From positions 1 through 64,000 of the forward strand of contig CAVQVT010000007.1 of the NCBI GenBank assembly GCA_963717255.1: a stretch of DNA of 64,000 nucleotides, given 5' to 3'. Position numbers and translations under genes: made by a program. This DNA comes from CAIYQJ01 sp963717255. Lineage in GTDB: Bacteria > Chloroflexota > Limnocylindria > Limnocylindrales > CSP1-4. The notes beneath the pieces were generated by a model, which saw only the letters and a program-made list of their open reading frames with translations, had not been told where the DNA came from and searched no databases. The number at the start of each line of letters is the position of its first letter. Position 1 is the first letter of the stretch. This document shows positions 35,888 through 43,166 of this stretch, one piece after another.

Positions 35888-35955
35888 TTGACAGGCTTAC
35901 GGTGTAGTCGTAGGCTTACGGTGTAGTCGGCTTACGCCGTAGGCTTACAGTGTAG
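35888..35955 (+). promoter_or_regulatory. Canonical promoter overlapped by a four-copy operator-like repeat
   Basis: TTGACA (35888-35893) and TAGGCT (35911-35916) are spaced 17 nt on the plus strand, facing the oxidoreductase gene. Four copies of GGCTTACGGTGTAG or variants start at 35894, 35913, 35929 and 35942; the first fills the spacer and the second overlaps the -10. Copy 3 contains the palindrome TACGCCGTA. The layout implies cooperative repression, most simply by the divergent TetR protein. Confidence 0.7.
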
Positions 35956-35970
35956 CAGGCGGGACGAGGC

Positions 35971-36564
35971 GTGGCACATCCTCTCGCCGGCTGGGAGGCA
36001 CCGATGCTGATGATGCTGGCGACCCTTGCGGGCGCCCTGGTCCTGGGGATCGCGGCCGTCGCGGCCATCTACGTGCTCGGGATGCGCGCGAAGTCCCCGC
36101 TCGTCCTTCGCCCCCTCATCCGCCTCCAGCGCGCGATGATCAACCCGCGACAGATGCGATCGGCGGGCACGCCGGGAGCGTACGCGGCCGTGATCCGGCA
36201 TCGCGGGCGGACGACGGGCCGGCTCTACGAGACGCCCGTCGGGGCGGTGCCGACCGAGGACGGGTTCGTGATCGCGCTCGTGTACGGGTCGCGCACCCAG
36301 TGGCTCAGGAACGTGCTCGCGAGCGGGTCCGCCACGATCGTCTTCGGAGGGCAGGCCCACGAGGTCGTCCGGCCGGAGCTCGTCCCGACGCGGTCGGTCG
36401 AGGCGCTCTTCCCGGCGGGCGATCGGCGGGGCTTCCGCGTGCTCGGCGTGAGCCAGTGCCTCCGGGTGCGGCTGGCCGAGCCGGTCGGGGAGGGCGTGGC
36501 GCCGGCGGCCGAGGCGCCGCGCAGCGACCGTGCCGCACACCTCTCCGCGGGCACGGCCGGATAG
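35971..36564 (+). CDS. Deazaflavin (F420)-dependent nitroreductase-family protein, membrane anchored
   Basis: The C-terminal 130 residues have the Ddn/DUF385 split-barrel pattern: AAVIRHRGRTTGRLYETPVGAVPTEDGFVIALVYG, then TQWLRNVLASGSATIVFGGQ. This family binds F420 (or another flavin) and reduces nitro or quinone substrates. An N-terminal helix (LMMLATLAGALVLGIAAVAAIYVLG) anchors it to the membrane. The open frame starts at GTG 35971; ATG 36004 (MLMML) is the more likely start. Controlled by the repeat/promoter region just upstream. Confidence 0.8.
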   Translation: MAHPLAGWEAPMLMMLATLAGALVLGIAAVAAIYVLGMRAKSPLVLRPLIRLQRAMINPRQMRSAGTPGAYAAVIRHRGRTTGRLYETPVGAVPTEDGFVIALVYGSRTQWLRNVLASGSATIVFGGQAHEVVRPELVPTRSVEALFPAGDRRGFRVLGVSQCLRVRLAEPVGEGVAPAAEAPRSDRAAHLSAGTAG

Positions 36565-36595
36565 GACCATCCGGCCCCCAGCAGGAAGGCCGCGG

Positions 36596-37144
36596 CTACG
36601 CCCGCCCGTAGGCTTCCCGGAGCCAGGCGATCACGTCGGCGTCGAGCTCCTCGAGCGACGCCAGTCGGACCCGGTGGGTGCACATCCCGCTGGCGAGCTC
36701 CAGCCTGCCCCCGGCTTCCTCTCCCTTGAGGTTCAGGCCGATCTCGAGCCGGCCCCCGGGTCCGGGACCGACAGTGCCGAACTGCTTCGAGCGGCGCAGG
36801 CTGACGTAGGCCTGCTTGGGCGCCAGCTCGACGTCGGGACCGAATCCTCGCACCAGCTCGATGACTCGGTCATGCAGCGGGCGCAGCTGCGCTTTCGGGC
36901 CCGCGTACATGGCATCGACGAGCTCGTCGCCGCCGCCCGTGACCGTGCCACGCTTCGCTGCCAGGGCCACCAGGTTGGCGTTCCCGTGGCTGAACCCGTG
37001 CTCCGTCTTGAGCCAGGCCAGGATCTCCGAGTGCCGCTCCTTGCCACTGGCCTTGACCAGGACGACCCACTCGTCCATCGATCGGCCGGTGGCCTGCTCG
37101 ATGTTGCGCGCCTGGCTCTGGACCGCGTCGTCGACCGTCGCCAT
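36596..37144 (-). CDS. DUF4287/DUF5655-domain protein
   Basis: The first 60 residues match DUF4287 (ARNIEQATGRSMDEWVVLVKASG, LKTEHGFSHGNANLVA). Residues 75-180 match DUF5655, a compact transport-like domain (LRPLHDRVIELVRGFGPDVELAPKQAYVSLRRSKQFGTV). Function unknown; proteins of this kind are widespread in soil actinobacteria and Chloroflexota. ATG 37144 follows GGAGGG by 9 nt. Length of 182 is normal. Confidence 0.82.
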   Translation of the reverse strand: MATVDDAVQSQARNIEQATGRSMDEWVVLVKASGKERHSEILAWLKTEHGFSHGNANLVALAAKRGTVTGGGDELVDAMYAGPKAQLRPLHDRVIELVRGFGPDVELAPKQAYVSLRRSKQFGTVGPGPGGRLEIGLNLKGEEAGGRLELASGMCTHRVRLASLEELDADVIAWLREAYGRA

Positions 37145-37283
37145 TCGATCGTTCCCTCCGGCGCCGTCAGTTCAGCCTGCGCCAGCGACGCGCTCGGGAG
37201 CGCACCCGCGTGGCTGGCTGCCGAGTCGCGGCGTCGCGGAAGCATAGCCGCAGGGGATCGACTCTCACAACGGGTCAAGGTCC

Positions 37284-37989
37284 ATGGTCATCCTCTCGCC
37301 GCCCAGCTCCATCCCCAGCACGGCGACGACGCCGGGCTCCGGCGCGCCGTTCTCCGGGCGGAGGAGCTCGGCTACGACATCGTCTACACGTGGGATCACT
37401 TCCTCACGCTCTACGGGGACCGCGAGGGCCGCCACTTCGAGTGCTGGAGCCTGCTGGCCGCCTGGGCCGAAGCGACGAGCCGGATCGAGCTCGGACCCCT
37501 CGTCACGTGCGACGCGTACCGCAACCCTGACCTGCTCGCCGACATCGCCCGCACGGTGGACCACGTGAGCGGCGGCCGGGTGATCCTGGGCCTCGGCTCA
37601 GGATGGTTCGAGCGCGACATATCCGCCCACGGCTACCCGTTCGGGACGGCCGGCAGCCGCCTCGAGGCGCTCGCCCACGACCTGCCGTGCATCCGCGAAC
37701 GCCTCGCCCTCCTGAACCCGCCGCCGCTCCGGCGGATGCCGATCCTCGTCGCCGGCACGGGGCGGCAGACGCGCTGCGGCGCTGGTGCGACGTCGTGGAT
37801 CGCGACCCAGCCGACATCGAGTGGGGTGTCGGGATCGAGCCGACGGACCTCGACCGCTTCCTGCGCGACGACGCGGAGCGCCTCGTGACGATGGGCTTCA
37901 GCCAGTTCACGCTCGGCTTCGACGGGCCGGCGTGGGATGTCGACGGCGGCACTCCCTGGCTGGCCTGGCGCGACGGATGGGACCGATGA
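37284..37989 (+). pseudogene. Broken LLM-class F420-dependent oxidoreductase
   Basis: Recognisable luciferase-like monooxygenase segments: AQLHPQHGDDAGLRRAV, ELGYDIVYTWDHFLTLYGD, LGPLVTCDAYRNPDLLADIA and GLGSGWFERDISAHGYPFG. The ATG at 37284 is one frame off from this body. Around 37760-37766 the text jumps from LVAGTGRQT to ALRRWCDVVDRDPADIEWGVG in another frame; about 30 residues that family members carry there (the RxVAxHAD region) are missing. One shift could be an indel error, but the internal deletion indicates a genuine pseudogene. Confidence 0.8.
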
Positions 37990-38124
37990 CCGGCCGGTGG
38001 CCCGGCGAGGAGATGGTCGCGCGGCGCCGAGCGGCGGACGACTGACGTGGTGCGCGGCCCGACCGGGGCCGGCAGCGTCGGCGCAGCCGGCCGTTTGCTC
38101 GGGGAACCCGAACGGCGATGCCGC

Positions 38125-38265
38125 TTAGACCTCGTCGGGGTCTCTCGCGCTCCGGTAGACCGTTCCGCCCCTCGATCCGTACTCGCGGCGCATCGGGTTC
38201 CGATCATCGACGACCGGGAGCCAGGCGTCGTAGTCCTTCGGCAGCCGCCTCACGATGACCTTCAT
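38125..38265 (-). pseudogene. Truncated antibiotic-biosynthesis-monooxygenase-like fragment
   Basis: 46-residue ORF starting MKVIVRRLPKDYDAWLPVVD and ending RSARDPDEV then TAA. It matches only the first half of small dimeric ferredoxin-like (ABM/cyclase) proteins, which normally continue for another 50-60 residues. Upstream in the coding direction sequence is not gene-like. A decayed remnant is the simplest explanation. Confidence 0.5.
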
Positions 38266-38424
38266 CTGGGCCTCCCGACTGCTCGCGCCCGGCGTGAACC
38301 CCCACACCGCCCACAGCGTCGCGAGGTCGCCCGATCGTGAAGGCGCCGACGTCGGCTGGGAGGGGGGCGACCACGCGATCACGGACGCGCGATCACCGCC
38401 TCCGACATGCCGATCGAGAGCCGA

Positions 38425-38925
38425 TCAGCCCCGGCCTCTCAGCGACCGGCGGATCAAGTCGGAGGCCCAGGCGTAGTGACTCGACGTCGCCGAGACGGCG
38501 TAGGAACCCACCGAGGTGGAGCCGGTCCATCGGTACCGCCTCTTGGTGAACAGGTCCTCGTCCGAGTACCCGGACAGCACGACCATGATCCGGGAGTGCG
38601 AGTCCCGAAGCCGATCGCACACCGCATCCCACGGGTCACCGGCGGTGTCGGCGTGGATCCGCGCGTTGAGGGCAGGGGTCTGGGCCCAGGTGAACCCCTC
38701 GGCCGGCATCGGGGTGGGCTCGCCCCGGATCCCGGCCTGCTCCCATTGCAGCCACATGCGGTGCCAGGCATCGAGGTGGGCGAGGATGTCCTTCACCGAC
38801 CAGGAGTCGCATGCGCCCGGCGTCTCATGGTCGGAGGGCGACACGGCATCGACCGTGTCCCACAGCCGATCGAACTCCTGCGCGGCCGCCGCCATCAGCT
38901 CGGGCCTGGATGCCGGACGTCCCAT
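38425..38925 (-). CDS. ClbS/DfsB-family four-helix protein
   Basis: DinB-like helical bundle of 166 residues. Characteristic stretches: TPGACDSWSVKDILAHLDAWHRMWLQW and GEPTPMPAEGFTWAQTPALNARI. ClbS is the colibactin self-resistance cyclopropane hydrolase; most family members are uncharacterised and may detoxify electrophiles. TATGCT ends 7 nt before ATG 38925 (leaderless). It is divergent from a recombinase-like remnant. Confidence 0.78.
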   Translation of the reverse strand: MGRPASRPELMAAAAQEFDRLWDTVDAVSPSDHETPGACDSWSVKDILAHLDAWHRMWLQWEQAGIRGEPTPMPAEGFTWAQTPALNARIHADTAGDPWDAVCDRLRDSHSRIMVVLSGYSDEDLFTKRRYRWTGSTSVGSYAVSATSSHYAWASDLIRRSLRGRG

Positions 38926-39038
38926 GGGTCGGAGCATAGCCGGTGGTGAGCAGGTCGCCGGCGGATCGCGCCGTGCGCGGCGCTCAGGCGCGACACCCCG
39001 GACGAGGCGCCCCCGCACGGCCCCGACGCCCGCACGTG

Positions 39039-39437
39039 GCCGGTCGCATCGGCGATGCCGCCTACCTTGAGCAGATGGCTCGGCTGCGGGCCGAGTCAAG
39101 CACGACAATGAGCGTGCGGCCGGCCCCGGTCGACCCGCAGGAAGCCGTCAGCTTCATCGAGGGCATCGCTGCGACCTGGGAGCTCGCGACGCCCGCGGAG
39201 CGGGCTCGACTCGTGCAGGCGACCTACGAGCGCATCACGGTCAAGGGGCCAAGCGTGGTTCGGGTCAAGCTCACGCCGATGGCGGAGCGCACGGGACTGC
39301 CCGCGCTGTTGCCCGAGAACGTGCCCACCGAGTGGGCTGTGGCGCGCCCGACAGGTGTCGGGCGCGCGTTAGCAACCTACGAGATCCCGATCGAGGGCCG
39401 GGATGAGTGGCTGGTCGCTGCCGGGCTGGGGGGGTGA
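39039..39437 (+). pseudogene. C-terminal remnant of a recombinase-like protein (left copy)
   Basis: Only the distal part is gene-like: RIGDAAYLEQMARLRAES, then TPAERARLVQATYERITVKGPSVVRVKLTP and a tail ending DEWLVAAGLGG. The order helical linker, L-x-x-x-YERI-x-V and short beta tail is that of the C-terminus of large serine recombinases. No catalytic N-terminal resolvase domain is found upstream, where a divergent ClbS-like gene begins. A second, related remnant lies 3.5 kb away next to tRNA-Arg. Confidence 0.55.
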
Positions 39438-39685
39438 GGGCTCGAACGGCGGCACAGCGACGCGCCGCCGAGCGCGCCACCGATCGTGAGGTCGGGGTCG
39501 TCGCGGCCGTCCTCGCTGCCGGGTCGGAGAAGGCGGCCGCCCACCGCCTCGGTCTGTCCCACTCAACGGTGAAGCACCACCTGGCGAACGCACGGTCCAA
39601 GGTCGGCGCGGAGACGACCGCGCAGCTCGTGTGGATCCTGGGGCCGCGGCTGCCGGACCCGGAGGCTCAGGGGCGCGCGGACTGA
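39434..39685 (+). CDS. Small LuxR/GerE-type HTH protein
   Basis: 83-residue basic protein from GTG 39434, overlapping the remnant's TGA by 4 nt. Residues 20-70 form a LuxR-type HTH (VVAAVLAAGSEKAAAHRLGLSHSTVKHHLANARSKVGA, positions approximate). No receiver or sensor domain is attached. Overlap with the recombinase-like frame suggests it came with the mobile element and may control it or the downstream cassette. Confidence 0.65.
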   Translation: MRARTAAQRRAAERATDREVGVVAAVLAAGSEKAAAHRLGLSHSTVKHHLANARSKVGAETTAQLVWILGPRLPDPEAQGRAD

Positions 39686-39721
39686 GCCATGAGCCCTGAG
39701 ATCATCTGCGCCTGCTGCCCA

Positions 39722-39749
39722 TTGACATCTGCCTCATCGCAGTTACTAT
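39722..39749 (+). promoter_or_regulatory. Promoter of the PrsW cassette
   Basis: TTGACA (39722-39727) and TACTAT (39744-39749) are separated by 16 nt in a locally AT-richer stretch. The predicted start near 39756 leaves a leader of about 155 nt before GTG 39910. Confidence 0.6.
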
Positions 39750-39909
39750 CACGCGGCAGCGATCCTGCTCGGCCCTGGTCGACGGGCGCTTTCACCGCCG
39801 CCGCGCGGACCTCCCGCCGGTAGCCTCGTCCCCGATCGTGCAACGGTGCCGGGGCGGTGTTGCCGCCTCGGCACCCCATTCTCGGCCACGGCCCAGAGGA
39901 GCCACCCAC

Positions 39910-40455
39910 GTGAAGATCGACGACCGCCCAAGCCAGTGGATCGGCGCGGTGCTGATCGCCGCGTGGATGGGCTTCCTCGCCCTCGGCGTGCCGCGGATCG
40001 CTGCGGCGATCCCCAATGAGACCGAGACAGTCGCCGGCAAGCCGACCAGCCTGGGCGGTGTGACGTTGACGCCCGAGGCGGGCTGGGTGCAGCCCGCGGA
40101 CTCCAAGGCGATCCTCATCCTCCGCAAGGACGGGGCGCAGATCACCGCGCTGCCGCCGCAACCGGCCGCCGGAGATGCCACCTCCGTGCTCCAGCCGGTG
40201 CTCGACGTGCAACGCAACGACACGTCGACGTCCTGGCAGATCACCGAGCCGCAGGCGTTCACCACCGCCTCGGGGGCCACCGGCGCGTGGGCGGTCGCAC
40301 TCGCGCCTCAGCAGTTCGTCGCCACCTTCGGAGTCGTCGAGAACGGACAGTCGGCGCTGGTCACTGTCAGCGGCACCGACACGGCGTGGTCCACCCTCAA
40401 GGACGAGATCGTCACGATCGTGTCCTCCCTGAAGCTCGAGGAGGCCGGTTCGTGA
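39910..40455 (+). CDS. One-pass membrane protein with extracytoplasmic domain, unknown
   Basis: 181 residues from GTG 39910 (GAGGAG about 9 nt upstream). A single N-terminal helix (WIGAVLIAAWMGFLALG) is followed by about 150 exported residues of mixed alpha/beta character (GVTLTPEAGWVQP, QITALPPQPAAGD, STLKDEIVTIVSSLKLEE). No catalytic motif or lipobox. Its stop overlaps the PrsW start by 4 nt, so the two products are made together; a single-pass protein beside a PrsW protease is an obvious candidate substrate or regulator, but this is inference. Confidence 0.65.
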   Translation: MKIDDRPSQWIGAVLIAAWMGFLALGVPRIAAAIPNETETVAGKPTSLGGVTLTPEAGWVQPADSKAILILRKDGAQITALPPQPAAGDATSVLQPVLDVQRNDTSTSWQITEPQAFTTASGATGAWAVALAPQQFVATFGVVENGQSALVTVSGTDTAWSTLKDEIVTIVSSLKLEEAGS

Positions 40456-41513
40456 CCGCGTCCGCCACCACCGCACTCGGCCGGCCGGCCGCTGCCGGCC
40501 GCCGGATCTCGCCGGTTGCCGTCGTGATGCTGGCCTGCATCGCCATCGGGGCGTGGAACCTCTGGCAGTCCAACGGTGAGCTCACCATCGGCCTCGGCGC
40601 TCCGGCGCTCGCGGCCTGGGCCATGTGGGCCGTGTATGGGCTGGTCGCGGTCGCCTTCGTCGTCGCCCTCCAGCGCTTCGCCGACCGACCCTGGACCGGG
40701 ATCCTGCTGGCGCTCGCATGGGGCAGCCTCGCGGCCACGTGGGCCGCGGCCGAGGCCAACGGCGCGAGCTCCACGATCTTCCTCCGCCTGACGGGCAGCG
40801 ACCCGCACGCCTCGCTCTCGTCCCCTGTCATCGAGGAATCGGCCAAGGCCCTGGGCGTGATCGGACTCGCGCTGATCCCGGTGCTCCGGCGGTTCCGCCC
40901 GCTCGACGGCCTGTTCTACGGCGTCCTCGTGGGCGCCGGATTCCAGGTCTTCGAGGATGCCGTCTACGCGGTGAACTCGCTGTTCAAGGGAGGCGGGGAC
41001 CTCGGCTCCCAGCTCGTGCCGCTGCTCATCCTGCGCGGCTTCACCGTGGGCGTCTTCACCCACGCGGTGTACACGGGCCTCATCGGCGCGGCCATCGGCT
41101 GGGTGGCCTGCGCACCTGGCGGCCAGCGACTTCGCCGCACGCTCGGCGCCATCGCGGTCGTGATCGCCATGATGGCGGTCCATGGCATCTTCAACAGCCA
41201 GGACGACCTCACGCCCGTCACCTTGGCGGTCGCCTTCCTGCCGTTCGTCGTGCTCCTGGCTGTGATCTGGAAGGCCCGCAGGTCGGAGGTCGCGTTCCTC
41301 GCCGCCGAGGCCGCCCGCCAGGACGGCTGGGGCGAGCTGACGGCCGATGAGATCGCCCTGATCGGCGCCCCGAAGCCCGCCGACAAGCATGCCCGGCGAC
41401 TGCGCGACCGCGTGATCGCCTATGCCTGGGCGGCCGACCGTCTGGAGCCCGGGACGCGTCGGCCTCGGCGCGCCGCCGAGCGCCTCGCCGAGGCCCGGTC
41501 CGCGACGGCCTAG
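40452..41513 (+). CDS. PrsW-family intramembrane metalloprotease
   Basis: Polytopic protein of 353 residues, about eight helices. PrsW hallmarks are present: SPVIEESAKALGV (E128/E129), GFQVFEDAVYA (E168), FTHAVYTG (H204) and VHGIFN (H244), the Glu/His set thought to bind zinc. In Bacillus PrsW cuts the anti-sigma factor RsiW at site 1. The basic cytosolic tail (about 310-353) is extra. It starts at GTG 40452 overlapping the upstream gene and ends 1 nt before the next ATG. No sigma or anti-sigma gene is visible nearby. Confidence 0.85.
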   Translation: MTASATTALGRPAAAGRRISPVAVVMLACIAIGAWNLWQSNGELTIGLGAPALAAWAMWAVYGLVAVAFVVALQRFADRPWTGILLALAWGSLAATWAAAEANGASSTIFLRLTGSDPHASLSSPVIEESAKALGVIGLALIPVLRRFRPLDGLFYGVLVGAGFQVFEDAVYAVNSLFKGGGDLGSQLVPLLILRGFTVGVFTHAVYTGLIGAAIGWVACAPGGQRLRRTLGAIAVVIAMMAVHGIFNSQDDLTPVTLAVAFLPFVVLLAVIWKARRSEVAFLAAEAARQDGWGELTADEIALIGAPKPADKHARRLRDRVIAYAWAADRLEPGTRRPRRAAERLAEARSATA

Positions 41514-41514
41514 C

Positions 41515-42381
41515 ATGATCCGCCAGGGCGCCGAGCGGTCCCTGCTCCTCGTCATCGTCTCGTTCACGATCGCGGTGGTGGGCACCCGTTGGTTCCTCGA
41601 CCTGTCCGGGTACCCGCAGGTCGGCGGGGGCGAGCTGCACATCGCGCACATGCTCTGGGGCGGACTGCTGCTGGTCATCGCCGCGGTCCTGGTCCTCGTC
41701 GTGGACGCGCCGTGGGTGATGACATTCGCGGCGATCGGAACAGGTGCAGGGACCGGCCTGTTCATCGACGAGGTCGGCAAGTTCATCACCGCCTCGAACG
41801 ACTACTTCTACCCGCTGGCGGCGCCGCTGATCTACGGGCTGCTGCTCGTGCTCGCGCTGATGTTCCTGCTCGTACGCCACCGTGCCGGCGGAGAGGCCGC
41901 GGTGGTCGCGCCGGCCCGGGTGTCCGGGTGGGAGGAGCGTCACCTGCCGCGGCGCCGCTACCGGCGGCTGCTCGGTGTCCGTGCTGCTGCTGTTCGGGAT
42001 CGCCTGGCTGCTCAGCATGGTCCTGTTCCTGGCACTGGATTCGAGCACCGTCCAGGAGTTGATCAGTTCGATCACGAGCGCGTCCACGCGCGTCGAGCGG
42101 CCGTCCGAGGCGGTCTACTACTGGCTCGAGGCGGTGATCCTCGGCCTCGCCGGGCTGCTCCTGCTCGTGGGCGGGATCGCGCTCTGCGCGGGCACGAGCC
42201 CCAGGGCGTCGGCTTCGCGCTGGTGGGGTTCGCCGTGGCGCTCACCGCGGGGGCGCTCGTCAGCCTGTACGTCGAGCAGATCACGGCCATGGGCTCCACG
42301 CTCGTGCAGGCCTTCCTGTTGCTGGCGGTCGTCCACTACCGCAACCGGTTCCTCCGCGGTGCGCCCGAGGCCGGCGGATGA
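41515..42381 (+). CDS. Polytopic membrane protein, unknown, with two compensating frameshifts
   Basis: Starts ATG 41515. Hydrophobic segments: LLLVIVSFTIAVVGT, HMLWGGLLLVIAAVLVLVV, MTFAAIGTGAGTGLFIDEVGKF, then (frame change at about 41970-41980) VLLLFGIAWLLSMVLFLAL, EAVILGLAGLLLLVGGIAL and (return at about 42190-42206) FALVGFAVALTAGALVSLYV. Restored length is about 288 residues with 7-8 helices. The motif FIDEVGKFITASNDYFYPL is distinctive but I cannot name the family. It overlaps the MarR-like gene by 4 nt. Confidence 0.65.
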   Translation: MIRQGAERSLLLVIVSFTIAVVGTRWFLDLSGYPQVGGGELHIAHMLWGGLLLVIAAVLVLVVDAPWVMTFAAIGTGAGTGLFIDEVGKFITASNDYFYPLAAPLIYGLLLVLALMFLLVRHRAGGEAAVVAPARVSGWEERHLPRRRYRRLLGVRAAAVRDRLAAQHGPVPGTGFEHRPGVDQFDHERVHARRAAVRGGLLLARGGDPRPRRAAPARGRDRALRGHEPQGVGFALVGFAVALTAGALVSLYVEQITAMGSTLVQAFLLLAVVHYRNRFLRGAPEAGG

Positions 42382-42839
42382 CGAGCCACCCCGCCAAGCG
42401 CCCCGTCACGGCGCTGCCGTGGCCTGCCGATCCCACGCAGGCGCCCCGCCGCGGCCAGCTCGCGATGCTGGTCCTCGCCGGCGGCGGCCGGATCTTCACC
42501 GACGCACTCGCCGAGGCGCTCGCCGATCCCGACCTGGCGGGAAACGTCCCGCTCCTGATCCTGTGCGAGCTCTCGATCCGCGGACCGCTCCGTCCACGCG
42601 ACCTGCTGGAGCCGACCAGCCTCAACAGTGCCGCACTCTCGAAGCACCTCGACCATATGGAAGGCCTCGGCCTCATCAACCGGACCTACGGCACGGTGGC
42701 GGGCGACCGGCGCGGCTCGATCGTCGAGCTCACCGAGCGCGGCCACGAGGCAGGCCGCACCATCGGATGGGCCGTCGAGGAACGGATCGAGGACATCCGC
42801 GCCATGCGTGACGGCATGAGCCGTCTGCTCGGCGACTGA
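42378..42839 (+). CDS. MarR-like winged-helix regulator
   Basis: 153 residues. wHTH region: LLILCELSIRGPLRPRDLLEPTSLNSAALSKHLDHMEGLGLINRTYGTVAGDRRGSIVELTERG (positions about 58-121), the DRR wing being typical of MarR/DUF24-like folds. The C-terminal helix IGWAVEERIEDIRAMRDGM would dimerise. No ligand-specific feature. Last gene of the PrsW cassette, coupled to the membrane-protein gene by ATGA. Confidence 0.72.
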   Translation: MTSHPAKRPVTALPWPADPTQAPRRGQLAMLVLAGGGRIFTDALAEALADPDLAGNVPLLILCELSIRGPLRPRDLLEPTSLNSAALSKHLDHMEGLGLINRTYGTVAGDRRGSIVELTERGHEAGRTIGWAVEERIEDIRAMRDGMSRLLGD

Positions 42840-42900
42840 CGGCACCGCCTCCGCCGCTCGTCACGGTCGCGCATCGCGGCGACACCCGACTTGGAGCGGG

Positions 42901-43046
42901 GCCGACGTCCCTGAGGCGAAGGCGGAGCTACTCCACGCTATCTACGACCGGATCGTGGTCACAGGGAGGACGATCGTGTCGATCAGGCTGACGCCGTCGG
43001 CGTATGCGCACGGACTGGCGGTCGCGCTGCCCACTGAGGTGTGCAT
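42901..43046 (+). pseudogene. C-terminal remnant of a recombinase-like protein (right copy)
   Basis: One frame reads EAKAELLHAIYDRIVVTGRT, then IVSIRLTPSAYAHGLAVALP, ending at the tRNA-Arg 3' end. It aligns by eye with the left remnant: x-A-x-L-x-x-A-x-Y-(E/D)-R-I-x-V-x-G-x-x-x-V-x-(V/I)-(K/R)-LTP. No start codon or catalytic domain precedes it. Confidence 0.5.
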
Positions 43047-43122
43047 TGGCGCGCCCGACAGGATTCGAACCTGCGACCTTCGGCTCCGGAGGCCGACGCT
43101 CTATCCGCTGAGCTACAGGCGC
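43047..43122 (-). tRNA. tRNA-Arg (CCG)
   Basis: Minus-strand cloverleaf beginning GCGCCTGTAGCTCAGCGGAT and ending with GGTTCGAATCC T-arm and CGGGCGC acceptor arm. Acceptor pairs fully (one G-T). The anticodon stem TCGGC/GCCGA closes the loop CTCCGGA, anticodon CCG at 43087-43089 on the plus strand as cgg. Discriminator G and CCA are encoded (43047-43050). Confidence 0.97.
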
Positions 43123-43166
43123 GCGCGTCCGCGGCGTCGCACCGCGGGCATCGAGTCTACCAGCGT

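Noticed and set aside
35894..35955. CRISPR-like short repeat array
   Set aside because: Repeat spacing is irregular (19, 16, 13 bp), spacers are nearly absent and the array sits on a promoter; an operator is a better reading.
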